Below are positions 37,505-47,029 of a stretch of 64,000 bases of DNA, piece after piece (positions within the stretch are counted from its first letter, which is position 1; each line of letters opens with the position of its first letter). Location of the stretch: NCBI GenBank assembly GCA_015485155.1, contig WFUF01000008.1, forward strand, positions 62,001 to 126,000, given 5' to 3'. Below the pieces are notes generated by a model. That model made no database searches. It saw nothing but the letters and a program-made list of their open reading frames with translations, and was not told the origin of the DNA. The DNA is from Robiginitomaculum sp. (GTDB lineage: Bacteria > Pseudomonadota > Alphaproteobacteria > Caulobacterales > Maricaulaceae). The translations under genes were made by a program, and so were the position numbers.

Positions 37505-38602
37505 ATGACTCCACCGACATCATTGAACAAGCTGGCGGAACTGGCCACCGAAACCTCGTCACAGCGCAGGCGCGAATTATTGCGTGAGCTTACAGATCTG
37601 TACTTTGCCAACCACAATACTTCTTCGGAGATTGAGAACGAGCATTTTGAGGAAATATTTTGCCGGGTAACCCGTGAAATGGACAAGGAAGTCCGCAAGG
37701 AAATGGCAAAAAAGTTTGCCCCTAAATCAAAGGCCCCATTAAAATTGCTGCGGCAATTGGCTAATGATGAAATTGATATTGCCTCTCCGGTATTGGCTCA
37801 TTCCTCGGTGTTGCAGGACAAGCATTTACAAGAAGTAATTGCAACGGGCAAACAGCCGCACATGCGCGCGATTTCAACACGTGATGATTTGGGAACGGAG
37901 GTGACCAGCGATTTGGTGCAAGCCGGTGACGATAAAACACTGGTAACTCTGGCCAGTAATCAAAATGCCAGGTTTGACAGACAATCCATGCAGACCATGG
38001 TCTCACGCTCAGAAAAGGTCATTGCCCTGCAGACTCCGCTGGTGGAACATCAGGATATGCCACCTGATTTGATGAATGAGATGTATGCTTTTGCGGAACA
38101 AAAAGTCAGAAAGCGGATTTTGGAGCGAAATGAAGACATTGATCCACAGGTGCTGCAAGAAGCCTTGCGCAAGGTAAAACATCAGGCAAAGGAGCCTTCT
38201 CCGCCCAGGGCCAAGGGTTTTACTGCTGCCAAAGAGCAAGTCAAAAAATGGGCTAAAACCGGTGAACTTGATGGATCAAAACTGGTTCAGCTTGAACGGG
38301 AGTCAAAGCGCCTTGAATTCACATTGGGAATGGCAGAGCTTGCCGGTGTGGACTTTGATACAATAGACCGGATTTTGAAACGATCCGATATGGATGCTCT
38401 GGCACTGATATGCCGGGCAATTGGATTTGATTCTTCCCTATTTGTGACCATTGCCCTGCTCACGGCCAAAGAAGATCAGGCCAATACAGGCAATTCACGG
38501 CAGATCAGGCAAATGTTTATATCTATTCCGGAAAATGCGGCTCGTCGCACCTTGCGGTTTTGGCAGATGCGGCAAAAACTGGAAAATACACAAGCAGCAT
38601 AA
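37505..38602 (+). CDS. DUF2336 protein
   Basis: This 365-aa helical, HEAT-like protein belongs to a family found mainly in Alphaproteobacteria (segments LLRELTDLYF, RVTREMDKEVRKEMAKKF, ISTRDDLGTEVTSDL). No enzymatic role is established. The ATG at 37505 has AGAGG seven bases ahead. It is followed by a 231-base gap before rpsD. Confidence 0.85.
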   Translation: MTPPTSLNKLAELATETSSQRRRELLRELTDLYFANHNTSSEIENEHFEEIFCRVTREMDKEVRKEMAKKFAPKSKAPLKLLRQLANDEIDIASPVLAHSSVLQDKHLQEVIATGKQPHMRAISTRDDLGTEVTSDLVQAGDDKTLVTLASNQNARFDRQSMQTMVSRSEKVIALQTPLVEHQDMPPDLMNEMYAFAEQKVRKRILERNEDIDPQVLQEALRKVKHQAKEPSPPRAKGFTAAKEQVKKWAKTGELDGSKLVQLERESKRLEFTLGMAELAGVDFDTIDRILKRSDMDALALICRAIGFDSSLFVTIALLTAKEDQANTGNSRQIRQMFISIPENAARRTLRFWQMRQKLENTQAA

Positions 38603-38685
38603 GCATTGACTCGAACCTGGCTTGACCCGGGTACAATGAATATGATTCTTTTGAGACAAAACAGCCATAACCTGTGGGCAGGTGC

Positions 38686-38713
38686 TTGACTTTTGTGGTT
38701 TGCGCACTAGGTT
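38686..38713 (+). promoter_or_regulatory. Candidate sigma-70-type promoter of rpsD
   Basis: TTGACT at 38686-38691 is followed after 16 bases by TAGGTT at 38708-38713. The -35 is good and the -10 is poor. It would give an rpsD leader of about 115 bases, which contains short hairpins such as ccggcagtgtcggctgg near 38730. Confidence 0.3.
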
Positions 38714-38833
38714 CCGCAGACTTTCTGACCGGCAGTGTCGGCTGGAAGCATCACGGGATGTCACGAAACCGCCGTTGTAATCGCAGTCTGAATGATTTGG
38801 TCTGCCGGTTCGTGTCTGTAAAAGAAGTGACCA

Positions 38834-39448
38834 ATGTCAAAACGTCATACTCAAAAATACAAAATTGATCGCCGCATGGGCGAAAACATCTGGGGTCGCC
38901 CCAAAAGCCCTGTTAACAAGCGCTCCTATGGCCCGGGCGAACACGGCCAGCGCCGCAAAAGCAAAGACTCAGACTTTGGACTGCAGTTACGCGCCAAACA
39001 AAAGCTTAAGGGCTATTATGGCAACATTACTGAAAAGCAGTTCCGCCGTATCTACTCTGATGCGCAGCGCTTTCGTGGTAACACTGCGGAGAATCTGATT
39101 GGTTTGCTGGAATCCCGTCTGGACACCCTGGTATATCGCGCCAAATTTGTACCGACAGTTTTTGCCGCAAGACAATTTGTCAACCACGGCCACGTCACCG
39201 TAAATGGTCGCAAAGTGAACATTCCAAGCTATCGTTGCCGGGTTGGAGATGTCATTCAGGTTCGCGAGAAATCCAGATCCATGGCCCTGGTTCTAGAAGC
39301 TCTGGAAAGCCCTGAACGTGACTTGCCAGACTATGTAGAAGTAGACGGTAAGTCCATGAGCGCCACCTATTTACGGGTTCCGGAGTTTGCCGATGTGCCA
39401 TATCCGGTTGTCATGGAACCAAATCTGGTTATTGAGTTTTACTCATAA
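38834..39448 (+). CDS. rpsD: 30S ribosomal protein S4
   Basis: This 204-aa primary 16S-binding protein has the full S4 N-terminal domain ([20 protein letters not shown]) and the S4 RNA-binding domain ([34 protein letters not shown]). It stands alone with its own promoter region rather than in the alpha operon, as usual in Alphaproteobacteria. A strong bidirectional terminator follows. Confidence 0.98.
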   Translation: MSKRHTQKYKIDRRMGENIWGRPKSPVNKRSYGPGEHGQRRKSKDSDFGLQLRAKQKLKGYYGNITEKQFRRIYSDAQRFRGNTAENLIGLLESRLDTLVYRAKFVPTVFAARQFVNHGHVTVNGRKVNIPSYRCRVGDVIQVREKSRSMALVLEALESPERDLPDYVEVDGKSMSATYLRVPEFADVPYPVVMEPNLVIEFYS

Positions 39449-39481
39449 TAGCTTTTAACAAATTGCTATGATCAAAAGCTT

Positions 39482-39510
39482 AAAAGGGGTCGCATTGCGC
39501 GACCCCTTTT
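39482..39510. terminator. Bidirectional rho-independent terminator
   Basis: A perfect 12-bp inverted repeat, aaaaggggtcgc / gcgacccctttt, surrounds a five-base loop. It ends rpsD (+) and can also stop transcription from grxD (-), whose 3' end lies 70 bases away. Confidence 0.92.
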
Positions 39511-39579
39511 ACTTACTTTAATCCCATATTGGCCCTTAAAAGTCAGGGCATCCAGATATAAATCTAATTTGCTGTAATG

Positions 39580-39909
39580 TCAGGAAAGCACGCCTTTTTC
39601 CTGCAACAGGGTTTTTAACTCGCCACTTTCATACATTTCACGCATAATGTCGCTGCCGCCAATAAATTCCCCTTTGACATATAATTGCGGAATAGTCGGC
39701 CATTCGGAATATACTTTAATCCCTTCGCGAACCGCCATGTCCTCCAGAACATTTACCGAAGCAAACTCCACCCCAATAATATCCAGAATTTTGGTGGCCA
39801 GAGACGAAAAACCACATTGCGGAAATACTGGAGACCCTTTCATAAACAAAACAATATCATCAGCCTCAACCGTAGATTTGATATGGTCGAGAATAGCTTG
39901 GTCAGTCAT
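39580..39909 (-). CDS. grxD: Monothiol CGFS glutaredoxin (Grx4 type)
   Basis: This 109-aa protein has the CGFS active site at Cys32 (FPQCGFSS), WPTIPQLYVKGEFIGG and the GSDIM glutathione-binding motif. Such glutaredoxins carry a [2Fe-2S] cluster together with BolA proteins and take part in iron-sulphur delivery and iron sensing. A bolA gene lies two genes upstream in the same orientation, which supports that partnership. Confidence 0.96.
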   Translation of the reverse strand: MTDQAILDHIKSTVEADDIVLFMKGSPVFPQCGFSSLATKILDIIGVEFASVNVLEDMAVREGIKVYSEWPTIPQLYVKGEFIGGSDIMREMYESGELKTLLQEKGVLS

Positions 39910-39945
39910 GGCACTTGCCCTTTTTTTATAACATATATCAAACAG

Positions 39946-40758
39946 CTAAGAAGCATTGGCACATTCGTCAAGGCACGATTGCCAATCTTGTACATGTCCT
40001 GGTTTCGTACTTGAGGTTAAAACCACATCGACTTGCGGATTTGCAAGTGACCTACGCAAAACTTCCATTGTATCTTGTTTCCTGTAAGTGCCGCCTCTGC
40101 GCAAATATCTGGCCATATACCATAAATCAGCAGGATTTAGCGACCATCTAAATGGCTTTCTGGTGTGGGCCAGCATTTCAATTCCGATAACCGTCCGACC
40201 TGCCTGTTTTGCACAATTTGCCACAGTCATATTCTCAGGCAAATGCTTTGGGCCCATTTGTAACATAATAAGCTCAAACTGTGGGTATTGCTCAAAAATA
40301 AGCTCCATAACCCATTTTCTGCCAACCACTCCCAATGCTCGCACCAGGCCCTCCGACTTCATCCGCTCCAGCACGTGTAACAACTCGTCCGAAAAATCTG
40401 AACGGGTCAGGCCATGCAGGAACAAGCCATCCACGTATTCAAGCTGCAGGCGCCCTAAAGAGCGCAACAGACTTTCGTACAAGCTGTTCGGGGTAAAATT
40501 TCGCTGTCCATCTTCTGTAACCCCGGCCTTGGTTGTGATAAATAGCTTATTGCGCTGAGCGCGGACCAAAACTATTCCTAATCTTCGCTCGGCTTCTCCG
40601 CCACCATAGGAAGGCCCGGTATCAAAAAACCTGATACCACAATCAATAGCAGTTTCGATCAGTTGTTCAGTTTTGGCTGCTGGAAAAAACCTTGAAGCCA
40701 GAGGCCCGGCAACGCCAAATCCCATTTTCCCCAATTGCGAACTATTAGCTGACGACAC
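39946..40758 (-). CDS. Aldo/keto reductase
   Basis: This 270-aa TIM-barrel oxidoreductase has the AKR Asp and Tyr in RFFDTGPSYGGGEAERRLG, the Lys in LFITTKAG and the His in DGLFLHG. The substrate is not predictable. The start is GTG with GGAG about five bases ahead. It lies between bolA and grxD, two bases after the bolA stop, so it is probably co-transcribed with them and may have been inserted between two normally linked genes. Confidence 0.88.
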   Translation of the reverse strand: MSSANSSQLGKMGFGVAGPLASRFFPAAKTEQLIETAIDCGIRFFDTGPSYGGGEAERRLGIVLVRAQRNKLFITTKAGVTEDGQRNFTPNSLYESLLRSLGRLQLEYVDGLFLHGLTRSDFSDELLHVLERMKSEGLVRALGVVGRKWVMELIFEQYPQFELIMLQMGPKHLPENMTVANCAKQAGRTVIGIEMLAHTRKPFRWSLNPADLWYMARYLRRGGTYRKQDTMEVLRRSLANPQVDVVLTSSTKPGHVQDWQSCLDECANAS

Positions 40759-40760
40759 AA

Positions 40761-40991
40761 TTACTCCGCTGCCGTTTCCAGGGCCAAAGCATGCAGCTCG
40801 CCGCCCATTTTTCCCTGTAAGGCTGCATATACGGTTTTGTGCTGCTGGATTCTGGACATTCCTGCAAAGCTGGCAGAGACAATACGCGCCTTGTAATGAT
40901 CACCATCTCCGGCCAGATCAGTAATTTCAATTTCAGCATCAGGGATCGCTGCTAAAATCATTTCCCTGATCTCACTCTCCTGCATTGCCAT
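40761..40991 (-). CDS. bolA: BolA family protein
   Basis: This 76-aa protein starts [20 protein letters not shown] and contains the BolA core [28 protein letters not shown] and the conserved His in GELHALAL. BolA pairs with CGFS glutaredoxins around a [2Fe-2S] cluster. The ATG at 40991 has GGAG seven bases upstream and lies within the purL 3' end (20-base overlap). Confidence 0.93.
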   Translation of the reverse strand: MAMQESEIREMILAAIPDAEIEITDLAGDGDHYKARIVSASFAGMSRIQQHKTVYAALQGKMGGELHALALETAAE

Positions 40992-43191
40992 GAATTTTCT
41001 CCATATATTCCACAAGCCATCCTTCCCATTTCTTGCGCAGGTCTGCAACTTTGATCCTAGCGGCACCTATTTTGATATCATCGCCGACCACTTCACCTGC
41101 AAACACGAATGGAACATGTTGTTTATAGGCCAGTCTTTGCAACTGGTTTAGTTTATGACTTGGCACCGCCAGCAAATACCTGGCCTGATCTTCTCCGAAC
41201 AACCACGCATGATTGGGCATTTCATCATGAGTCTCAAGCACCATGCCCACATCACTTGCCAAAGCCATATCAGCCGCAGCACAGGCCAGCCCGCCATCAG
41301 ACAGGTCATGCACGGCCCGCACTAAAGACTGCTGAATTGCCTTTTTGACAAATTTGCCATTGTTTTGCTCAACAGACAGCTTAACCGGCGGCGGCATGTG
41401 TCCCGAAAGTCCTTCAATTTCCCGCGCATACAATGAAGACCCGAGCCAGCCGCTGGTCTCACCAACCAGATATAACAGATCGCCAATTTCTGCGCCGCCA
41501 AAACCAATTACATGATCCAGAGACTTGACAATCCCGACACCACCCACAGTTGGGGTTGGCGGAATAGCTTTGCCATTGGTCTCATTATACAAGGACACAT
41601 TGCCCGAAACCACAGGAAAAGAAAGCTTGTCACAGGCTTTTGCCATGCCTTCCACCGCCTGTACGAACTGTCCCATTATTTCCGGTTTTTCCGGATTGCC
41701 AAAATTAAGACAATTGGTAATTGCTATTGGTTTGGCTCCAGAGGCAATAAGGTTTCGCCAGCTTTCAGCAACTGCCTGCTTGCCGCCGCGATAGGCATCT
41801 GCCTGTACATATCTGGGAGTGCAGTCAGAACTGATCGCAACAGCCTTGTCCGTTCCATGAATGCGCACAATTGCTCCGTCACAGGAACTGGCAGAATCGG
41901 CCACGGTATCGTTCATGACATGACGGTCATATTGCTCCCAGACCCAGCGTTTTGACGCCATATCAGGACAGACCATCAGCCTGCAAAGAGCATCTACCGG
42001 ATCACGCTGCGGTAAATCCTCGGCATTTAATTCCGGCGCAGGCTCCTGCTTTTTCCAGGGACGGTCATATTTCGGAGCAAGATCCGAAAGCGGCGCTATT
42101 GGTAAATTACAAACAGTTTCACCTTTGTGGTTAAGAACCAGTCGTCCGGTATCGGTAGTCCTCCCGATAACATCCACATCCAGTTCCCATTTGGTAAAAA
42201 TCTGCCTAGACTGGGTTTCTGTTCCCGGCTTTAAGATGATTAACATGCGTTCCTGACTCTCAGACAGCATCATCTCATATGCTGTCATATTGTCTTCGCG
42301 CTGTGGTACCATATCAAGGTCTATTTCAATGCCGACCCCACCCTTGTCAGCCATTTCAATTGATGATGAGGTTAAACCGGCGGCACCCATGTCCTGAATA
42401 GCGATGATATTTCCCGTAGCCATCAACTCAAGACAGGCTTCGATCAAACGCTTCTCCGTAAACGGATCGCCAACCTGAACCCTTGGGCGTTTTTCCTCCG
42501 TATCATCATCAAATTCCGCCGAAGCCATGGTCGCACCGTGAATACCATCTCGCCCCGTTCTTGCTCCCACATAAAGAATTGTATTTCCAACACCTTTGGC
42601 AGCAGAATAGAAAATACTGTCGGCACGGGCCAAACCCACACACATGGCGTTCACCAGAATATTACCATTATATCCCGGATCAAAATTCATTTCACCGCCT
42701 ACGGTTGGGACCCCGACACAATTGCCATAACCGCCAATGCCGGCAACAACGCCAGCCACCAGTGATCTGGTTTTGGGGTTATCAGGCTCGCCAAACCGCA
42801 AAGCGTTCAATAATGCAATTGGCCTGGCTCCCATGGTAAAAACATCCCGCATAATGCCGCCAACACCAGTGGCTGCGCCTTGGTATGGTTCAATAAAAGA
42901 TGGATGATTATGGCTCTCCATCTTGAACACCACAGCATCGCCATCACCGACATCAATGATCCCGGCATTTTCCCCGGGCCCGCAAATTACCCGTTTTCCC
43001 GTGGTTGGAAACTTGGCCAGATGAATACGCGAGGACTTGTAAGAACAATGCTCTGACCACATTACCGAACAAATACCAAGCTCGTTCAGATTTGGTTCCC
43101 GGCCTAATTGCTCACACAGGCTTTCATACTCTTCATCACTTAGCCCATGCTCGGCAATTTGTTGCGGTGTCGGGGTTGATAAATTGCTCAT
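40972..43191 (-). CDS. purL: Phosphoribosylformylglycinamidine synthase II
   Basis: This 739-aa ATP-dependent amidotransferase subunit makes FGAM in purine synthesis, together with PurQ and PurS. Motifs: [10 protein letters not shown], the ATP/ADP-binding [20 protein letters not shown] and [20 protein letters not shown]. It is the short bacterial/archaeal form that needs separate PurS and PurQ, both encoded just upstream. The ATG overlaps the purQ stop by four bases. Confidence 0.98.
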   Translation of the reverse strand: MSNLSTPTPQQIAEHGLSDEEYESLCEQLGREPNLNELGICSVMWSEHCSYKSSRIHLAKFPTTGKRVICGPGENAGIIDVGDGDAVVFKMESHNHPSFIEPYQGAATGVGGIMRDVFTMGARPIALLNALRFGEPDNPKTRSLVAGVVAGIGGYGNCVGVPTVGGEMNFDPGYNGNILVNAMCVGLARADSIFYSAAKGVGNTILYVGARTGRDGIHGATMASAEFDDDTEEKRPRVQVGDPFTEKRLIEACLELMATGNIIAIQDMGAAGLTSSSIEMADKGGVGIEIDLDMVPQREDNMTAYEMMLSESQERMLIILKPGTETQSRQIFTKWELDVDVIGRTTDTGRLVLNHKGETVCNLPIAPLSDLAPKYDRPWKKQEPAPELNAEDLPQRDPVDALCRLMVCPDMASKRWVWEQYDRHVMNDTVADSASSCDGAIVRIHGTDKAVAISSDCTPRYVQADAYRGGKQAVAESWRNLIASGAKPIAITNCLNFGNPEKPEIMGQFVQAVEGMAKACDKLSFPVVSGNVSLYNETNGKAIPPTPTVGGVGIVKSLDHVIGFGGAEIGDLLYLVGETSGWLGSSLYAREIEGLSGHMPPPVKLSVEQNNGKFVKKAIQQSLVRAVHDLSDGGLACAAADMALASDVGMVLETHDEMPNHAWLFGEDQARYLLAVPSHKLNQLQRLAYKQHVPFVFAGEVVGDDIKIGAARIKVADLRKKWEGWLVEYMEKIHGNAGE

Positions 43192-43850
43192 CGTATCGTT
43201 TCCATCAAGGTATTGAATAATTTATATCCATCCCCCCTTGTTTTTCCATGCACCATGGCCCGCTCCGGGTGCGGCATCATGCCCAGCACATTTCCCGAAA
43301 CATTACTAAGTCCGGCAATATCGTTGATGGAGCCATTTGGGTTATTTTCATAACGAAACACAACTTGTTCATTGTCTTCAAGTCTGGATAATTCGTCCTT
43401 TTGGGCAAAATAATTTCCATCATGGTGCGCAACAGGAATGTCCAGATACTGACCCTTTGTGAAACTCCCGGTAAATGGCGTAGAGGTTCGTGTCACCTTC
43501 AGTTTTACCGGTTTACAAATGAATTTCATGCCGGCATTTGGCAATAATGCTCCGGGTAAAAGACCAATTTCAGTCAAAACCTGAAACCCGTTACAAATAC
43601 CCAGAACCAGACCACCTGCCTTAGCATGATCAAGCACATGGCGCATGACAGACGACCGGGCTGCCATTGCACCGGGGCGCAGATAATCACCATAGGCAAA
43701 GCCTCCGGGCAGAATTACCAGATCAACATCAAAGAATGTTGTTTCCCGGTGCCAGACCATTATCGGCGGCTTGCCGGTTACCTGCGCAATGGCCTCAGCA
43801 ACATCTCGATCACAATTGGATCCGGGAAATACGATAACAGCAACACGCAA
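43188..43850 (-). CDS. purQ: Phosphoribosylformylglycinamidine synthase I (glutaminase)
   Basis: This 220-aa class I glutamine amidotransferase opens with [13 protein letters not shown] and has the nucleophile elbow [12 protein letters not shown] and the MPHPERA His-Glu pair. It supplies ammonia to PurL. The start is TTG, fixed by an AAGGAGG eight bases upstream and by the family N-terminus. Confidence 0.98.
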   Translation of the reverse strand: MRVAVIVFPGSNCDRDVAEAIAQVTGKPPIMVWHRETTFFDVDLVILPGGFAYGDYLRPGAMAARSSVMRHVLDHAKAGGLVLGICNGFQVLTEIGLLPGALLPNAGMKFICKPVKLKVTRTSTPFTGSFTKGQYLDIPVAHHDGNYFAQKDELSRLEDNEQVVFRYENNPNGSINDIAGLSNVSGNVLGMMPHPERAMVHGKTRGDGYKLFNTLMETIR

Positions 43851-43891
43851 TGGCTGATCCTCCTTCGTAATTCAAACCTTTGCCTTTACGA

Positions 43892-44134
43892 TCAATCCAG
43901 TATTTCGACCGAAAACTGCTCAATCACCATATTGGCCAGCAACTGCCCGCACATGGCTTCAACCCGCTCCCGGGCCAGAGCATGATCTGTTCCGCTTAGC
44001 TCAAGCTCAATAACCTTTCCCTGACGCGCACCTGTTACTTCATCATAGCCCAAGGATGCCAAAGCCCCGGCGATGGCCTGGCCTTGCGGATCCAGAACAC
44101 CAGGCTTTAGTTGCACATGCACAATTGCTTTCAT
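43892..44134 (-). CDS. purS: PurS subunit of FGAM synthase
   Basis: This 80-aa subunit ([20 protein letters not shown]) bridges PurL and PurQ. Its ATG overlaps the purC stop by four bases. It lies 41 bases before purQ. Confidence 0.97.
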   Translation of the reverse strand: MKAIVHVQLKPGVLDPQGQAIAGALASLGYDEVTGARQGKVIELELSGTDHALARERVEAMCGQLLANMVIEQFSVEILD

Positions 44135-44895
44135 GGCTCATTCTCCATTGCAACCACTTTTAAGTCAGGACGATCTTTTAGCACTCCAAGCCGGCGCGCT
44201 ATTTCAGCATAGGCTTCAGGTACATCACCCAGATCCTGACGAAACCGATCCTTATCCAGCTTGCGTTTCGACTGCACATCCCAGAACCTGCAACTGTCCG
44301 GGCTTATTTCGTCTGCCAGAATGACACGCATCATTTCTCCTTCAAACTGGCGACCAAATTCCAGTTTGAAATCAATTAGCTGGATGCCAATAGCTCCAAA
44401 CATGCCAGAGAGGAAATCATTGACCCGAAAGGTCATGGCAATCATGTCATCCATTTCCTGTGGCGCGGCCCAGCCAAATGCCGAAATGTGATCCTCAGAA
44501 ACCAAAGGATCGCCCAGTTCATCATCTTTCAGATAGTATTCAATAATTGGCCGGGGCAGTTTTTCACCCTCTTTAAGTCCCAAGCGCTTGCAAATAGTGC
44601 CCGCAGCCACATTACGGCAAACCATTTCAAGCGGGATAATTTCCACCTTTCGCACCAATTGCTCACGCATATTCAATCGCTTGATAAAATGGGTAGGTAT
44701 GCCAATTGCCTCAATCCGGGTCATCAGGAATTCACTGATGCGATTATTAAGAACCCCTTTGCCTTCAATCTGGCCGCGCTTTTGATTGTTAAAGGCTGTG
44801 GCATCGTCCTTAAAGTGCGCTATCAAAGTCCCCGCTTCAGGGCCCTCATAGAGTATTTTGGCCTTGCCTTCGTAGATTTTTTTCCGCCTACTCAA
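44131..44895 (-). CDS. purC: SAICAR synthetase
   Basis: This 254-aa enzyme joins aspartate to CAIR in purine synthesis. It shows [20 protein letters not shown] at the start and the signature LIDFKLEFG and [15 protein letters not shown]. The start is TTG at 44895, where the family begins ([12 protein letters not shown]), with AGGA about ten bases ahead. It leads the purC-purS-purQ-purL-bolA run. Confidence 0.97.
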   Translation of the reverse strand: MSRRKKIYEGKAKILYEGPEAGTLIAHFKDDATAFNNQKRGQIEGKGVLNNRISEFLMTRIEAIGIPTHFIKRLNMREQLVRKVEIIPLEMVCRNVAAGTICKRLGLKEGEKLPRPIIEYYLKDDELGDPLVSEDHISAFGWAAPQEMDDMIAMTFRVNDFLSGMFGAIGIQLIDFKLEFGRQFEGEMMRVILADEISPDSCRFWDVQSKRKLDKDRFRQDLGDVPEAYAEIARRLGVLKDRPDLKVVAMENEP

Positions 44896-45123
44896 ACCGT
44901 AAATTTCCTAATGTATGGAGGATATATCCACCGCCAAGACAGGATTGTCGAAGTAAAACCCAATCAGCGCCCATAATCGAGCAGATGACTAGAATCACTT
45001 TTGCAAATCTGGGGCAACCTACCGCAGCAATTCCTTATTCACAATCCAATCAAATTGATTGATTCCAGTCGAACTTCGGAGTAACCAAAATAAACACCAC
45101 ATAACAAAATGGAAAAATATCCA

Positions 45124-45447
45124 ATGAATACGTTTGACGATCGAAAAACCGGTTTTGAGTCCAAATTCGCTGTAGATCAAAATCTGGAATTCAAAGCCGC
45201 TGCCCGCCGCAATAAACTGCTGGGATTGTGGGCGGCTGAGCTGATGAACAAATCAGAAGCCGAAGCTGAAGAGTATGCCAAGCAGGTTATTGTTGCTGAC
45301 TTTGAAGAAGCCGGTGATGATGATGTATTCCGCAAGCTGCGCAGCGATCTGGATGCTGCCGGAGTTGAGCAGTCCGATCACCAAATACGCCGCAAGATGG
45401 ACGAAATGCTCGAACTGGCCCGCGAACAGGTGCGCTCCGAAAGTTAA
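45124..45447 (+). CDS. DUF1476 protein: F1Fo-ATPase inhibitor zeta
   Basis: This 107-aa helical protein has the family core MNTFDDRKTGFESKF, FKAAARRNKLLGLWAAELM and a C-terminal helix. In Paracoccus the DUF1476 protein is the natural zeta inhibitor that stops ATP hydrolysis by the F1Fo enzyme through its N-terminus. The ATG at 45124 is chosen because family members start there; an ATG five codons upstream is in frame. It is divergent from purC. Confidence 0.92.
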   Translation: MNTFDDRKTGFESKFAVDQNLEFKAAARRNKLLGLWAAELMNKSEAEAEEYAKQVIVADFEEAGDDDVFRKLRSDLDAAGVEQSDHQIRRKMDEMLELAREQVRSES

Positions 45448-45476
45448 AGCTTAAAAACCCAAATCAAAAACTTAAG

Positions 45477-45514
45477 AACTCTCAAAAAAGCCCGCATAAG
45501 TTTTTTTGAGAGTT
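45477..45514. terminator. Hairpin terminator after the DUF1476 gene
   Basis: A perfect 13-bp inverted repeat, aactctcaaaaaa / ttttttgagagtt, has a 12-base loop and lies 30 bases after the stop. The A/T-rich stem half supplies a T-run on either strand. Confidence 0.75.
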
Positions 45515-45720
45515 TTACGGTGGAAAAGGCTACTCTTCCAGCCACAACAGACAACGGTGAATACGGTAATGCGCCTTAAACCCAAAGCGTAAAAACCCTT
45601 ATATTTTCCGTTTTCTTGTTTGTTTACAATGTCAAAGAACCAAGGCAAATGCGCCTTTTTCTTTATTATAACCCGAACCTTTTTGCGAGAGGACGAGTAT
45701 AAATAACCCTTAAAAGCCCA

Positions 45721-45747
45721 AGGGTCATGCAGGGTCAATAAGGGTCA
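45721..45747. repeat. Three AGGGTCA direct repeats, 10-base period
   Basis: AGGGTCA starts at 45721, 45731 and 45741, with a degenerate copy (cagggg) at 45751 and a separate AGGGTCA at 45829. One copy per helical turn is the geometry of a protein-binding array. Confidence 0.6.
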
Positions 45748-45901
45748 GTACAGGGGCATTTTATTATCCACGCACCGGCCAACAAATAGCATAACAAGGT
45801 AAGGCAGGGGCATGCCCTGCCCTTTGTAAGGGTCATCGGCAAGGATCCCAATTTTGATACGAATTTTAACACAACGATTTCGAGAATCGAATTTTACAAG
45901 A

Positions 45902-46387
45902 TCAATTCTGCACGCCTGACTTGCCGCGCTGCAGACGCTTGTCAATAGTAGCAATAATTACCGCCAGGCTATCGCGCATGGTCAACACATCAAGCACGGT
46001 TTCAGTATCTGGATCCACCAGCAACAAAAATCCGACCTTACCCTTGTTTTTGGCATAGATATTGGCCAGATTCTTTTCCTCGGCCAAAGACTGAAGCTCT
46101 TTTCCCTTGACCATGGCAAATGAGAAATCAAACCGGACAAAATCCACAGGACGATCCGCAAAAACAGGCTTGGCTGCCTCCACCTTGGGATCAAGCACCT
46201 GACAGGCACCACACCAGTTGGAATAGAACATGACCGCCTGTACCGGCTGATCTTCCTGCACCTGATCATAAGCAGGAGCGGTCTGGGATTGTGCTAAATT
46301 ACCCCCCGGCTCTGTGGCCCATACTGCTGGTGCCAATAATAAAGATATGGCCGCAATGATATTTATGAGAGATTTTGGCAAAGTCAC
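45902..46387 (-). CDS. Periplasmic thioredoxin-family protein
   Basis: This 161-aa protein has a signal peptide (MTLPKSLINIIAAISLLLAP, cut near VWA) and a thioredoxin fold with active site WCGAC (Cys59/Cys62) preceded by VMFYSN. It probably handles disulphides or reductant in the periplasm. The start appears to be GTG. A second, related thioredoxin-like gene lies 41 bases upstream on the same strand, so they may form a pair. Confidence 0.85.
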   Translation of the reverse strand: MTLPKSLINIIAAISLLLAPAVWATEPGGNLAQSQTAPAYDQVQEDQPVQAVMFYSNWCGACQVLDPKVEAAKPVFADRPVDFVRFDFSFAMVKGKELQSLAEEKNLANIYAKNKGKVGFLLLVDPDTETVLDVLTMRDSLAVIIATIDKRLQRGKSGVQN

Positions 46388-46428
46388 CTGTCCGCTCTTG
46401 TTATGTCCGGTCTGTTAGCCCGGTCTGA

Positions 46429-46911
46429 TTAACGTCTCATTCTGCTGGGCGGGCAAACAACGGAACCCGTATCACGCTCACCAGCAGCAGTTGAGCCCAC
46501 CCGGGCAATTGCCCTCTTGAAGCTTTCTTCAATCGCCTCGACCGAAAACAGCTTGTTTACGCAATCAATGCGCTCGCCCGTATCAGCGGCCAGCAGCACC
46601 ACCATTCCGGTGGTTCCGGCATAGGCATTATAGGTGGCAACTACATCCTCATCCAGCGCTGTTTCCATGGCCTTGTCCCAGGTTTGCGCATTGGTGAAAT
46701 CCAAAGTTATGTGCTGCACAGCCAAAGAAGTGGTTTCCTGTTTCGCCTGTTCCAGCTTTGGCCGCAGCACCAGACAGTTTGAACACCAGTCCGCATGAAA
46801 ATATACGGCCTTGACTTTGGGCAATGCAGGTTCTTCAGAGGCCGCAGAGGGCATAATTGCTGAACCGGCCAAAATACCTGCCACCGCCAAGGAAATAACA
46901 AGACGCAACAT
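46429..46911 (-). CDS. Periplasmic thioredoxin-like protein
   Basis: This 160-aa protein has a signal peptide (MLRLVISLAVAGILAGSA) and the active site DWCSNC (Cys43/Cys46). The usual cis-Pro loop is replaced by GTTGMVVLLAAD. The ATG at 46911 has AAGGA seven bases ahead. It probably works with the adjacent thioredoxin-family protein. Confidence 0.8.
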   Translation of the reverse strand: MLRLVISLAVAGILAGSAIMPSAASEEPALPKVKAVYFHADWCSNCLVLRPKLEQAKQETTSLAVQHITLDFTNAQTWDKAMETALDEDVVATYNAYAGTTGMVVLLAADTGERIDCVNKLFSVEAIEESFKRAIARVGSTAAGERDTGSVVCPPSRMRR

Positions 46912-47029
46912 AACCAACTTCCTTTTCGTTAAGAATGATCAATACCAAAAGCACATTTTTGCCCAAAGCAACAATCACAAATTCGTAAGAAGAGTTAATT
47001 TCGCCTATCAACCGATAGAAATGGAATTG

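Larger units (their letters stand above)
45448..45901. other. 454-base region between convergent genes
   Basis: It holds a strong terminator-like hairpin (45477-45514), three AGGGTCA direct repeats at exact 10-base spacing (45721-45747) with a fourth AGGGTCA at 45829, and a hairpin ggcaggg/ccctgcc (45803-45821). No convincing gene is present; an 88-codon minus-strand frame inside it is not protein-like. Confidence 0.6.

Noticed and set aside
45472-45738. 88-codon minus-strand frame between DUF1476 and the thioredoxin gene
   Set aside because: It has a TTG start in the AGGGTCA repeats, ends inside the terminator hairpin, and has no recognisable domain or ribosome site.
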